Below are positions 21,358 through 33,474 of a stretch of DNA of 64,000 bases, piece by piece. A model generated the notes under the pieces. The model had not been told where the DNA came from. It saw only the letters and a program-made list of their open reading frames with translations, and ran no database searches. The stretch's first letter is position 1. Each line of letters begins with the position of its first letter. The translations under genes and the position numbers were made by a program. This DNA comes from Dendrophyllia cribrosa (lineage: Eukaryota; Cnidaria; Anthozoa; Scleractinia; Dendrophylliidae), in NCBI GenBank assembly GCA_024195265.1, contig JAJLRJ010000014.1, forward strand, positions 26,267,181-26,331,180, read 5' to 3'.

Positions 21358-21667
21358 GGGGGGGGGGGGGGGAGGATGATATTGGTTCTATTTTAAAGAA
21401 TCAAAGAGAAGCCTAGAGAAAATTAGAATAACTTCGCCTTCGCATGAATATACTAATCACGACACGGGAAGTCACCACAAGCGCTAAGTTAACTGGAACC
21501 ATACCCTGTATAGGACAGATTCAGACCCTGTTTAGGACAGCCTCACGTTAAATTATATACCCTGTTCAGGACAAAAATGCCAAAAACCGTACCCTGTCCA
21601 ACGGCACGTCCCCGTACAGGTCACTGATATAAGGGAGTACCCCCCCCCCCCCCCCCCCCCCCCCCCC
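21358..21667 (+). mobile_element. G/C-run-ended repeat, copy 1
   Basis: A 15-base G run at 21358-21372 and a 28-base C run at 21640-21667 bracket ~270 bp containing the phrase ACCCTGTNYAGGACA three times and, before the C run, AAGGGAGTACC. It is related to the segment ending at 22520. I read it as a non-autonomous element whose inverted ends have grown into G and C runs. Confidence 0.5.
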
Positions 21668-22060
21668 GGATCTTTCCCTTTCGTTTGTGGTTAAATATAG
21701 GAAAACATTATAAATGAAAACTCACAAATGATTTCAGTTTCGGTTTAAATTCCGGTAGTGTAGCAGCTCTATTGTTTAAGGCGTTTTACGGCTGCTTCTG
21801 TTTTTAGGAGCCATTGTTTCTGTGGTTTGTCGTATTGTTCCCTCGAAGGGTATCGAACCAATGGTGTGAGACCTTACGAGAACTGCTACATCGCCCTTAA
21901 ATTACTTTGTAACTTTGTAAAAATAGCTATCGATATAACAGCAGATGGGCAAAAACTGGACTTGCTTAATACATAAAGAAAGAAAGCAAAGCAGGTTTAT
22001 AACACTCAAAAGTCCGCTGTGTTTGGTTTATAGTGGGGTCTTTATCCTGGTTAATCGGAA

Positions 22061-22485
22061 GGGGGGGGGGGGGGGGGGGGGGATGGGGTACCCGAAGGAA
22101 ACTTGGGTAAAGTCTCTCAAACCCTGACCCTGTTCTAAGACAAGAATGTTCAATTGCCGATTACCCTACCCTGTTGTATATTGAAGACAAAGTGCTTGTT
22201 TTTGTCACCGGGATAACGAAGTAGTTGCAATTTACTTCATCGGTGACCTTTGTACGTGACAGGCTATGCGGTGATACCCGACCAAATATTGTTTTGCAAA
22301 GTAAATAAAGGTCTGACTGTTAGTGTATCATGTGCAGACATTTGCTTAACCTTGAACTTAACTTAAACAAAGTCCAAACAAATACCCCGTCTAAGACTAT
22401 AAATAGTAAATTCTATACCCTGTTCAAAACTACAAACCCTGAAAACCATACCCTATCTAACGGCACCTCCCAAATAATTAAGGGA

Positions 22486-22520
<35 letters not shown>
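22061..22520 (+). mobile_element. G/C-run-ended repeat, copy 2
   Basis: A 22-base G run at 22061-22082, then ATGGGGTACCCGAAGGAAAC, an interior with ACCCTGTTCTAAGACA and ACCCTGTTCAAAACTA, and at the end AAGGGAGTGCC running into a 32-base C run. The interior is longer than in copy 1; a ~190-bp stretch around 22180-22360 is absent there and may be an insertion. Confidence 0.5.
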
Positions 22521-22525
<5 letters not shown>

Positions 22526-23227
22526 TGAGGCGAAGAGGATTCTGTTCGAACTGATTTTTTTTTAACTCATTTTCAATTTTGTAACGCTAAAGGCAGGCAA
22601 CAGAATCGCCAAAAATAGTTAGTCTTAAGTTAAAAAATAAACAATTTAAAAGAAAAACAACGTAAAAAGAAGATTACTTAAAGTGTAAATAACAGCTGCA
22701 TGCAAAATAGAAATCGTAGACGCGAATTAATTAGATACACAGCAAAAGAATTCCGTTTAACGGATTAGAAGATAGAATACGTGATAGCTTGTTAAGGAAC
22801 TGTTTATTTTGTCATAATACCCTGAAAAAAAAAACGGGTTTAAATACTTTGTTTATTTTATTGATGTTCATCTTGTTAGCAGTCACGCACAACTCTGTAT
22901 GCTGAGCAGTAGTATGCTGTCGTTGACCCTTTAGTTTACATTTAGAAAAAAATTCTGCAAAAATTTCTGGAACTTTCTCTAAGGAAAAAGAAAAATTGGA
23001 TTACAGTATCCATGTCTGTTAGAATTTCATCCACAGACTCAATAATTAATTAAAACCATGTTACATAGGTGAACGTTTAACTCTAGGAAAGAAAGGTTAA
23101 AAGCAGGCTCGTTATAATAAGAACCCCAGCCTGCCATTGCAGTGTTGACTCTGATGTCTTGTTTATAGGCTCTCTTTATTGGATTCTGAGGCGCCGCGCC
23201 GAGGGTGGGTTTTGGTAAGGTTTGTGA
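22521..23227. other. Unassigned AT-rich intergenic sequence
   Basis: Nothing supported. Confidence 0.4.
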
Positions 23228-23793
23228 CACAAGGAGTCATACTAAAAAACTAAAAATACCATAGAGCTGAATGGTCACACTACAGGATTTCATCCACGGA
23301 CTTAAAGACTCTTAAAGTTAGAACCATCTTGACAACATGATAAACCGCAGCATCACAGTAAAGTACCAATCAATAGCTTTTATTTGAATGGTCACACTAC
23401 AGGATTTCATTCACAGACTAAAGTTAGAACCATCTTGTACAACATGATATAAAACCGCAGCATCACAGTAAGGTACTGCTCAATACTGAGCGGCTTTTAT
23501 TTGAATGCCGGGTCACACTTCTGGGTATCATCCACAGACTCATAAATGAGAACCACTGACTGATCTATAGCATAATAAACAGCACCACAGGAAAGTTATT
23601 GCTCAATAGCTTTAAGTTGAATTGTTACACTTTTGGATTTCATCCACAGATTCAAAAGTTAGAACCACCTTGTGCAGCATAATAAACAGTACCACAGGAA
23701 AGTAGTACTGCTCAATAGCTTTCTTTTCAATTTTATCCACAAACTGAGACAGTATACCACTCACGGTTTGACTCCAGAAGTGAAAGGGGTTAA
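23228..23793 (-). mobile_element. Family A MITE relative with expanded core
   Basis: Minus orientation. It ends at TTAA 23790-23793 preceded by GACTCCAGAAGTGAAAGGGG. The core is present four to five times at a period near 125 bp, each unit with GGTCACACTNNNGGATTTCAT, TTAGAACCA and CACAGNAAAGTA. Units differ much more than in the copy at 26647, so this is an old expansion. Confidence 0.6.
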
Positions 23794-24395
23794 AAGGCTA
23801 ATAATTAAGCGAATACTGTACTAGACTCGTGTTATGGTAATTTGTTTACAAATGCAATTAAGAGTTCTTTCTTGTCGCGATCAGGCAAATTCAGGGAAGA
23901 CACCAAGAGTCCTATTTACTTTAATAAGTGGTCTTTTCGTTTCTTGAATTCCTAAAATATTTGTATTTTTTAAACAACTTTAGAGTGTAAAATATAAAGT
24001 GCAAATTTTGCAAAACCCTTTGCAAAACTAACTACGCCACCAAACAGTATTTCTCCTGAGGGGTCTATTCAAGTTTCTCCCGCGACTCAAGCCTTTACAC
24101 TAAAACAAGACTAATTTTTGTTCTCACATGATAGTCAAGAAAATGCATACCGGCTTTTAATGATTTATTATATAAAGTGTCTCTACCTATTCTCCTTCAA
24201 TGTGCATACGCTTACGAATTATATGCCTTCTCCAGTTATATGTGGGCCATGTTTTAATTGTTGTTATTGAGATAAACAATACTGGAAAAATCCGGATGTG
24301 CGGCAAAACACCTCGCGCACGTCCCACTTTAATTTTTTTTCATTCAAGGATAATCGCTTTATTTTGCTCATGTCTGTTGCAAACAAGTATGTTCT

Positions 24396-24560
24396 CATAA
24401 ACAGCTATTATTTGAATGGTGAACCACCTTGTTTAGCACGATAAACAACACAATACTAACAAATAACTTTCATTTGAATGTTACAACTTTGGAATGTTAC
24501 ATTTAGTTCAAATTGTTCCAACCATCTTGTACAGCATCAAAAGATTAAAGTGATTGTTAG
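24396..24560 (-). mobile_element. Decayed family A core fragments
   Basis: Two diverged core pieces: ATTATTTGAATGGTGAACCA and TTTCATTTGAATGTTACAAC followed by CCATCTTGTACAGCAT. No termini found. Confidence 0.4.
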
Positions 24561-25578
24561 CTTTAATTTTAATGATCTATGAATTTATTTACCGGCAACA
24601 ACTACATTATGCTCACGGGCGGGCTAAGATTAAAATCTGACCACCGGAAAGTATGGAGACAAAAATATGAGGTGATGTATTTCTGCTTAATACGTTTATC
24701 CAAACAAGAAGAAAAGATATTTCCGTTTCGATCACAAAAACATTGTCAGATTTTGCTAGAAGAAAAGCCGCAGTCATGATTAAGACGTGTTGGTATTTTT
24801 GCTAAAACTGATTTATGTGCTACCGATGTCTATTGTGGAATAAATGCGTGGGAAGCGAAGGTTAACTTTTGGCCTGATTAGTTCACGAAAAACAAAACAG
24901 GGTTTATCTTCGTTTTATCAAAAAATCATACAAATAGAAGTCACTATTGGAAAATAAGTGTTAATTAGGCACTGACAATCTATTTTTGACGTAAACACAT
25001 CTTCAGGTATTAATAGAATCAAGCATAATACGTTTTTACTTTCTAGGCAATAATCACGCAGACATTTTCAAGTGCTCGGGGGCTACTTGGCACCTATTCA
25101 AATAACCCGAATAGAAAGGATAATCTTTGGGCGGAGCGCATAAAATCCAGTTATAATTCCTCTAATCCTAATAGTCTTATACTAGAAATAGCTTGATAAT
25201 TTTAACCTCTTTAGTCCAAAGCTCGTAACCCGTGAGGAAGAGGGTACAACTCCATCTTTAGTGATACTGATATGCAACGTTAAGACACTGAACAGTAAAA
25301 TCGCGACAACAAACTATCAGTAGAAAAACTTGATAGAATGAAAACTAACGCAGCAGACTGATCCTTACGGAAAGGACGAATGGGAAGGGAATGGTTTATA
25401 AGCCGTTTTGGTCTAAAGTAGGTTATGCCTTAAATAGGTAATACATTTTTTCCGTTTTGATTTGGTAATGAAAAAGGATTTTAGGCGACAGAGACAGACA
25501 GAGAAATAGGATGTAAAAAATTAAACCATACATTGTTATCTCAATATGTCATCTTAAAAAACTGAACAATGTTTTTAA
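24561..25578. other. Unassigned intergenic sequence
   Basis: No supported gene or repeat. Confidence 0.4.
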
Positions 25579-25740
25579 AGGGGCAGTGTCACTTATTTGA
25601 AAAGGCCAAAAAAACATATTTGTATCAATGGGCATCTTAAAATGATGCTCAAGTTTTGTTAACGATTGCTACATGTATAGTAGTGCACTGAAATTATGAA
25701 TAAGTGTCTGGCTGCAGATGGCACGGACGTGTGAAAACAA
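25579..25740 (+). repeat. Diverged relative of the 0.7-1.4 kb tandem unit
   Basis: Shares CATATTTGTATCAATGG, a later CAAGTTTTGTTAACGATT and TAGTGCACTG in the same order as units at 696-1445. Single copy, starting near GGGGCAGTGTCAC. Confidence 0.5.
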
Positions 25741-25762
25741 AAAGCCACGTTTTACCATTTAA

Positions 25763-25960
25763 CCCCGAAGAGTGCCAAACATCAAAATTCAAGAAAAATC
25801 CCAAATTTCATTTTGTAAAATATTGAAAAACAAATGGTACCATGCAAAAATACTGTCAAAGAGGTTTCATTTGAATGGTCACACCATGGAATTTCGTCCG
25901 CAGACTCAAAAGTAAGAACTACACTACATGTCTCCATAATTGACTCTGGGAGCGAAAGGG
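25763..25960 (-). mobile_element. Family A MITE, complete single-core copy
   Basis: TTAA at 25759-25762 and 25961-25964 with ends CCCCGAAGAGTGCC and GACTCTGGGAGCGAAAGGG. One core, reverse orientation. Confidence 0.8.
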
Positions 25961-26262
25961 TTAAATCTGATTATGGGTTTGTACTCTCTTCGAGGAATCA
26001 TTTGATATTTTCCGACCTTTTGCTGCTCTAAGAATACTTTGTGTGCAAGAGCAATGGTGCTTAATTAAATATTTAATACAGTTTTGACCAAAAAGAGAAA
26101 AATTCCCGTGACATATCCATTTAAATAAAACTGAAATATAGCACGATTTATTTCCCAGTTTTTCAGATAATCTGGTTAATATCTAGAAAAACATTTGTTC
26201 ACAGGATGTTTTCATTGTTTATTTAATAGGGTTTAGGGTTGATTTCTAGCCGTTTATTAAAC

Positions 26263-26646
26263 GGACAATGTCCCGGCTGATGTATCGTGTTTTCATGATC
26301 ATGGCCAGGAGCTTGCTTTAAGCTTGCTTTATTGTCTTAAAATAGCAAGAAAAAATCGCCAAAAAAAGAGCAAAGAAATATTCACCAAAGAAACAAAATA
26401 ACGACTAAAAAAAATTTCAAAATTCCACAAAAATTGCAATTTTGATTTCTTGACTGACTTCCTGTCAAATTTGATGAACTGTTATCCGCTTCGATCCTTG
26501 CAATCCTGCACTTTATCTCCAAACTGCTGCTTTTATTTAGTTCTATAAAATCTTTTTATCAAATGATGTTTATTTGGTGGCATTTGGTTATATAACATGG
26601 AAATAAGGTAGGCGAAGTTTTGTTATTTCGGCGGAACAGTGTCCCT
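26263..26646 (+). mobile_element. Family G MITE, best-preserved copy
   Basis: Starts GGACAATGTCCCGGCTGATG and ends CGGCGGAACAGTGTCCC. About 384 bp, the reference copy for this window. It abuts a family A copy at 26647. Confidence 0.75.
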
Positions 26647-27120
26647 ATAACATTTCACTGCCAGAGTCAATTATGGAGACATTTAGTGCAGTTCTAACTT
26701 TTGAGTCTGTTGATGAAATCCTATGGTGTGACCATTCAAATGAAACCTCTTCAGCAGTACTTTTGCATGGTACCATTTGTTCTAACTTTTGAGTTTGTTG
26801 ATGAAATCCTATGGTGTGACCATTCAAATGAAACCTCTTCAGCAGTACTTTTGCATGGTACCATTTGTTCTAACTTTTGAGTCTGCGGGTGAAATCCTAT
26901 GATGTGACCATTCAAATGAAACCTCCTCAGCAGTAATTTTCCATTGTACCATTTGTTCTAACTTTTGAGTCCGTTGACGAAATTCTGTGGTGTGACCATT
27001 CAAATGAAACCTCTTCAGCAGTACTTTTCCATGGTACCATTAGGTTTTTAATATTTTATAAAATGAAATTTGGAATTTTTCTTGAATTTTTCTTCTTTGG
27101 CACTTCTTGAGAGTTAAAGG
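26647..27120 (+). mobile_element. Family A MITE with four 88-bp core units
   Basis: Core units begin at 26703, 26791, 26879 and 26967, exactly 88 bp apart and nearly identical, so the expansion is recent. The left end ATAACATTTCACTGCCAGAG is degenerate; the right end is GAGTTAAAGG before TTAA 27121-27124. Confidence 0.8.
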
Positions 27121-27122
27121 TT

Positions 27123-27520
27123 AAGGCCCGTTTAAACGGTTTCAACATAGTTCGTTCAACATTCTGTTGAACCAAATGTTGAAGGAACGTTAAACGGTGT
27201 TGAACGTCTGTTGAAACAAATTTAAGTTGGTTTAAATTTTGATTCAACATCGCTTCGACATGGCCTTTGTTCTCGAAAATGTTGGATCGTGTTAAAGCCT
27301 TTTGAACACCGCGTTCCTCAAACCCACGCGCTCAAAAGAAGCGAAGTGCTTGCTCTCAGTATTTTTGAAATGAATTTTTCAAAAATGATAGTGAACGCCG
27401 GATAATGAAAACGTTTGAACGGCTTCTATACAACACTTTTATTTCGGTTTCAACATTTCGTCAACATTCTCTCAACACAAATGTTGTACGGTTGTCGAAC
27501 AAATGTTGGAACGGGCCTTT
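27123..27520. mobile_element. MITE with AAGGCCCGTTT ends
   Basis: Left end AAGGCCCGTTTAAACGG; right end GGAACGGGCCTTT. The interior carries many TTCAACA and TGTTGAA motifs that can pair with each other. The element begins inside the TTAA of the preceding family A copy. Confidence 0.6.
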
Positions 27521-28219
27521 GAACGTCACTGGAAATCGAGCCTAAATAGGGTTAGGATATTTCGAGTTTTCTGGGCGGACAAGCCCTTGCCCAAAGTACT
27601 ACCTGGGGTCTAAACGCTCTTTTTTGTGTCTATAATGACCTAGGTATAAAACTGATTACAGCTCAAGTTAGAAAAAAATCTGATAACAAGCAATGAATAA
27701 AACATTCGGAAATCTTCTGACAAACATAGAATCGCTGAAAAAAACCAACGATAGACTGAGAAATCGAAGCATACACAAACCCTACACCACATGGCCGGGA
27801 TTCTTTCTTAGGCTACAAATTTCTAGGAAAAATATTTTACTCACAATTTTGGTGTGCATGTGTACAAGTAGCTCTAAGTGTATTGTCGCCTTTCAAATGA
27901 AAATAAAGGCTTTTAACAAATTAATGACTTTCTGTGGTGATGGTTATTTTGTCACAATTGACAGTGAATGCCATCAATGGGAGTATAACAACCTTTACTA
28001 GAATTTTTTAGAGCACTGAATTGATGAATTTTCTCATGTTTCTTTGTAACAAATCTTGTAAAAATTAAATATTATTATCACCTTATTACAAATAACACCT
28101 TTATCCGGCGGTTTTTAAACTTTTAGCTAGGATTTTATCAACATTTGAGTCATCATTTTGGTATGTTTTCTCCACATAATCACGTGACACCTTTCAGAAA
28201 TGGTCCTGTAAACTTCATG
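27521..28219. other. Unassigned intergenic sequence
   Basis: Contains a 102-codon ATG frame at 27693-28001. It has no recognised motif, and base composition does not differ from its surroundings; I do not call it a gene. Confidence 0.4.
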
Positions 28220-28405
28220 TAAACCCTTTTGTTAACATGTAATGTAGTTCTAATTTTTGAGTCTGTAGACGATATCCTATCGTGTGACCATTCAAATGAA
28301 ACCTTTTCGGCAGTACTTTTGCACGGTACCATTTGTCTTCCAATATTTTACAAAATGAAATTTGGGATTTTCTCGAATGTTTGTTTTAATTCACGTTTTA
28401 ACCCT
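28220..28405 (+). mobile_element. Family A MITE, degenerate ends
   Basis: One core (TGTGACCATTCAAATGAAAC) and the ACAAAATGAAATTTGGGA block; right end followed by GTTTTAACCCTTTCAC, perhaps the start of another copy. Confidence 0.65.
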
Positions 28406-28487
28406 TTCACAACCACACCTCACACGATTATATGGACAAAATCAAACATTAACTAAAACTGAAATATAAAACTGGCGCTTAGCAGGA

Positions 28488-28733
28488 CAGTAGAATCTCA
28501 ATAAGTCTAACGGTCGTCATCAGGGGAAAGACAGAACTGAGTTGTCAATAACGATCTGAAGCAGGTGAAACTCTAGTATATCGAGGGTTAAACTCTAGTA
28601 TATCGAGGGTTAAACTCTAGTATATCGAAGGTTAAACTCTAGTATATCGAGGGTTAAACTCTGGTATATTGTTCGAGAGGTTCGAGTTATTAAAGTTGTC
28701 GAGAGTTCGAGTTATCGACTGTCAGATTCTACA
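28488..28733. mobile_element. pogo/Tigger-like MITE
   Basis: Left end CAGTAGAATCTCAATAAG; right end GAGTTATCGACTGTCAGATT then CTAC. CAGTAGAATCTC is close to the known Tigger/pogo terminus. The interior is taken over by a 22-bp tandem repeat. A further ~60 bp (GAAACTCTAGTATATGG, AGAAGTTCGAGTCATTA) beyond 28741 belongs to the same family. Confidence 0.6.
28563..28673. repeat. 22-bp minisatellite, about five units
   Basis: Units TTAAACTCTAGTATATCGAG with two more bases (GG). The unit derives from the subterminal sequence of the host pogo-like element. Confidence 0.85.
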
Positions 28734-31700
28734 AGGAACTGAAACCGAGGAGAAACTCTAGTATATGGTTTAAGTTTGCGAGAAGTTCGAGTCATTATAT
28801 TTACTACAGGTAGCCGAAATGGGTTGACATAGTATTGAAAGGCACATCGTCGATGCCCGGGTCCTGTTTACAAATATAGATTTAACTATAATCATATTAT
28901 ATTTTTTACGAAATGCGACACCCACCCCAACGTAAATCAAACCTTTCATCTGCCAGTTTGTAGCTAACATGAGATTTTTCAATTAAGTTTTTATCTACCG
29001 TTTTACTGTTTGCTCTTTTTGCCTTGTCAAGACCGCTAAAGTATAAAATTTCATTTCATATTAAATCGTCAAATTGAGGACTGTTTAAGTCAATATTCCA
29101 CGGTTCTGGATATCCGATTTCATAGCACTATTGTTGCGAAACGCCTTTTGTGAACCAGGACCTGATTTTGTGTCTGGTTTGTTAACGTTTCAGTACAAGG
29201 AAGTTTTTAATAAAATGGTGACAACATTGCTATTGTTATGTATGAAATAGGTGGTGGTGTATTCTCTTGATTTATCCATAAGATATCAAACGTGCAAATG
29301 TGCCTTTGAAACTTGAAAATAGTCCAGTCATATTTGCCACCTGTAAAGTTAGCCATTGTATTGCTCGTATTGAGAAGAATCACTCTAATAATTATAGGCG
29401 AAACTCTGAAAAAATACCTTAAATAAAGCATCACATGCAGGTCGATGGTACAAATTGGCGAAGATTAAAAAAGAAAATCCATTAGGGTTAAAGAAATTTC
29501 TATTTTTCAATAAGTGAGCATGGAAGACTGCATCACTTTGTTGCGATGACTACAACTCCACACGGCATGTGTACAAACGTACCTGCTTACGTGCAAACAG
29601 AATAGGCGAAAGGAGTTAAAACTAGAGAAAATACAAGTGTCATGTAAACTAAGACGAGAATATATTCTCTTTTACTGATTTTGTCTTAGACTTATTTGTA
29701 AGGTTTTGTAAGACATTCGTAAAGTAGTATATTCACGCCAGTCAATTCACACTTTCTCAGGTTAAAAATCTTAACCATACTTAAAGGATCTGTCAAGAAA
29801 CATTTCTAAGGCTCCTCTAGAATAAGATGTATATTGTACTGAAGTAGTTCTGCGAATAAGAAAGGCTCAAACCAACACGTAAGAACAATTCTCAAAGCCG
29901 AAAACTTGTAAAATTGGACAATCATTTTATTGAACCTTATAGCGTCACCTTGACAAAACAATTGGACGGGTTTTTCATTATTTATCTTACATTGAAAAAG
30001 CTTTTAAACAAACTACCCCGCAAATAGCTCTGCTTAAGCAGTTTCAAAGGTTTTTGTTTGTAGGCTAACAAATGCAACAGAAAATTGAAAGCTGAATTTA
30101 TTGCTTATTCTTCGTTGGTTCATTACAATAGAAAAACATTTACCAAGAACTAGGAAATTTGATCTTGTATATTTCTTTCTCTGAATAGAAAAATATTAAT
30201 ATTTAACATTCGCCATGTAATTGGAACGTATTTCCAGGAGAAAATGTGTCACCTTCAAAAATTATGCCACAAGGAAAAACAAACTTTAATTTTCGAAAAG
30301 TGGAAAGCCTTATTTGTTCAGTGGCCAACCCCCTTTTCAAGTGGTATAGAAACACAATGCGAAACTGGTTTTTTTGTAAGGTTGTACTTCAAAGTTGTTC
30401 TTGAGCTTTGATCACCTTTTCAAGACAAGCACAGGCGGGCAGAAACTGTCACAAAGACTGAGGTCTTCATCAAAAGCTCCACTTGATTTATTCGGCCATC
30501 TCTTCTGTCAGTCTCACCGCTGAAGAGAACACAAAATTCTTGAAAATAAGGCGTGTTACTACGACAACAAATCCACCACTTTCCAAAGAAAACTGGCTTG
30601 TCCTTTTCAAAGTTGATATTCAATATGAACAATGCTTCATCAAGCGTAATGATATCGAAAATTATGTCATCCCAGTATTTGCGCTATTTCTTTGCTGATA
30701 TCATTTAACAGCACGTGCGCAAGGGAGACAGCTTTCCGTATCTATACTCCCTAAGGGCTACTAACACAGCTTATGCTTGGTAATGAAAATGTAATTTGGT
30801 AAAATACTCGGAAACTGTCAGTTGGTAGGACAAAGCGTTTTATATTCTGCTCTGCACACGTTTATAGTTTGGTACTGACTCTAATTTTTTTTAAATGAAA
30901 ATAAAGACAAAGCCAATATTTCTTTGAATAACCTTGGGTTTAATGAACGCAATCACTGTGATCAAATGCAAGCATAAGTTATTTAGAATCTGTTTGCTCA
31001 ATTTTTATATGAATCATTTGTTGGGCCCGCCGGGCTACGCCGGTTCTCAAATTTCCTTTACACGTCAGAAAACAATCATAATCTCCCAGGTTCCATTTTT
31101 TTTTTTTTCGTTTTTAACTTCTTCGCATTTTTTTAGCATAACACGTAATTGCATGGGAAAGATCCATGGATCAGTAACACACATTGTAACGTTTTCAAAC
31201 TCATCGTTAAACCTCTGGCTTCTCCTTACAACAGATATTTTAGCTAAAATTGTAGCTCGGGGTTTGCCGAGAAAGTGAATGTAATCTCGTAAATATTGCT
31301 GAAACCAATCTTGTCACTTCCAAAAGAAATTTAATATCCTTTACTAACGATGGGAATAAGTTTTTTTATGTGGATACGTCGATCTTAAAATGAATAAGCT
31401 TTATAATTGGTGTCTGTGAGAACACACACATACAAACCGACGCAGAGGAAGGGTTATCTCTTTGGATAAAATCAACAACCGCCGGGCCACAAATACCACA
31501 CTTGTTAGAGTTGAACTATAGTGTTTTATTGCCGCGGCTTAGTGATACAGGAAGTGAGAAATGTGCAAGTAAGCATAATCTACAGTATCCTTAATAACGA
31601 GCTTGACTTTGTATAACGGAAGATTGTATCAGTTTGGAGAAGAAAAACAGTGCCTTTTTTTAGGTCGGTCCGACTATAAGGTACAAGGTAACTTCCCCGC

Positions 31701-32152
31701 TTTTCCTAGATATCTGACATTTTCCGTACGTAGGTTTCATCTTTTCAATGCAAGCCATTTAGTAGTTAGTCGGCAGTGTTTAGTTTTAGTCGGTCTAACG
31801 AACATGATCGTCCGGATGAGAATACTGGTCTTGGAAGCAACCATCCCTCTATTGTTAGTCAGATAGTCAAGCTCATTGTTTTGCGGTCGATAAGTCAGTT
31901 ACAAGTTGAAGGAGACTTTTGGCATCGGTCGAGTGTTTTTCATTTCTTAGTTAGTAGAATGTAGTGGCGAGTAGTTCCCCAGTCATGTGCTGAGTTTGTA
32001 TGTGATGTTCAGCAATGTATTTGTTGATATCATTTCCAGTCGCTCGTTTTTGTTCAGACAGTCGTTTGTTCTACTACACGAGCATTTGGTTTTGTCTGAG
32101 TTGATAAGGTGAATTGGTCACTATAAACACATTTTCAAAAGTTGAAGTTTCG
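28734..32152. other. Long unassigned stretch
   Basis: About 3.4 kb with no ATG frame over ~90 codons that looks coding, no MITE termini and no RNA signature I can support. Confidence 0.4.
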
Positions 32153-32160
32153 AGCGCTAG

Positions 32161-32454
32161 GGGGGGGGGGGGGGGGGGGACTCCCATATAAAAATGACAG
32201 GGGTGCTCGTCGTACATTTTAGTTTGGTACCGCTTAGGGTACGAAAATCTAAAACGATCACCGTTAGAATTATCGCGGTACCTTTTAGGGTATTGAGCCA
32301 AAAAAATATGACATATGTCGTTTTGAATTGGTACCTCTTAGGGTTAAAACTTCTTTTGAGCGACGCCCATCAAACGAGATTGTGGTATCTTTTAGGGTGC
32401 TTTTCGAAAATTTCTGACGAACACCCCCGTCATTTTTATATGAGAGTCCCCCGG
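32161..32454. mobile_element. G-run-ended MITE with 7-bp target duplication
   Basis: A 19-20 base G run followed by ACTCCCATATAAAAATGACA then GGGGTGCTCGTCG; the right end is CGAACACCCCCGTC, then ATTTTTATATGAGAGTCCCC. Terminal inversions of ~35 bp. GCGCTAG at 32154-32160 and 32455-32461 is a 7-bp duplication. The interior has four diverged copies of GGTACCTYTTAGGGT. Only the left terminus has a long G run. Confidence 0.75.
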
Positions 32455-32479
32455 GCGCTAGTCCTTCATCAGAGAGAAG

Positions 32480-32790
32480 GGCTGCCAGTCTGATCTTGTC
32501 TTATACTGTCGCTAGATTCATTCCCGTAACATTGGTTAGATGTCGCAAAGTAGGGATACGTTTGCAACAGACACGGACGTTGTAAGGGTGTACTGAGATA
32601 CATGTATTAGTAGTAGTGTTTGTTCAGTGATATCACCATTTCTGTATAGTCTAATCACTCGTTTTGTGCTCAGTCAGTCGTTCTGCTAGTCTGATCGTGT
32701 CTTAGATTCATTCCCGTAACATTAGTAGATTGGGATAGGTTTACGAGACACACGGACCGTTGTGAGGTAGATCCATGCAATACACATGAA
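32480..32790 (+). repeat. Degenerate ~200-bp tandem duplication
   Basis: AGATTCATTCCCGTAACATT occurs at about 32513 and 32705, followed in both by GGGATA, an ACAGACACGGACG or ACACACGGACCG block and TGTRAGG. Related CAGTCGTTTGTTC/CAGTCGTTCTGCT blocks near 32057 and 32678 suggest a larger, older repeat. Confidence 0.5.
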
Positions 32791-33474
32791 GTATATAGTA
32801 GGCATCTTAGTCGATCCATGTCTCAGAAGTACCCACTGTAGCAGTAACAGGTATCGGCCGACGTTCGTTACGGTAGGTTCAGTTTTGCTGCAAGTATCGC
32901 GTCTAGTTCTTCCTTCTGCAAACGTCGTCTCATTACTAGGTTCCAGGTGGGTCCCAAACTAGTCCGAATGGTTGTTTCTTCAGTTGTGAGAGGTATTGCT
33001 GTGTAGAACTACTAGTCTGATTATCTGTCGATGCGAGTCGATTTTCTGTAGACAGCTGTCTGTAGACTGTTATCGTCACGTCTTACCAGGCAGTGTAGGA
33101 AAGGAATTTAACTATTTCCTTCAATACTGCCCATCGGTGTTTTGTCTGTTAAGGTGTTCGTTGAAAGAGGTCGATCTCAATAGGTATCGGCCCTCAATAA
33201 TAAATCGGCTTGTTGACGACATAAAAGGTGTCAATGCCCCTTAAATAACGCAATTGAGTGGCGCTTTCCTGCGGTTATCCGTATTTTTATCATTGCAATA
33301 CGAAATTTGAGATTGTTTCCCGGCATTATTGGGAGATAAAAGGATTAACACACTTGTGAAAACAATCAAAAGGAAGTTCTCACACTGCACTCCTTGGCCC
33401 TGTTCCTTGAGCGCATGAGCAGTCAGTGATATCTAGGTCCGGGAAATCCGTGTGTGAGCGTGTTGGTGAGCGGT

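Noticed and set aside
27693..28001. 102-codon ATG frame
   Set aside because: No motif, no splice context and composition like its surroundings.
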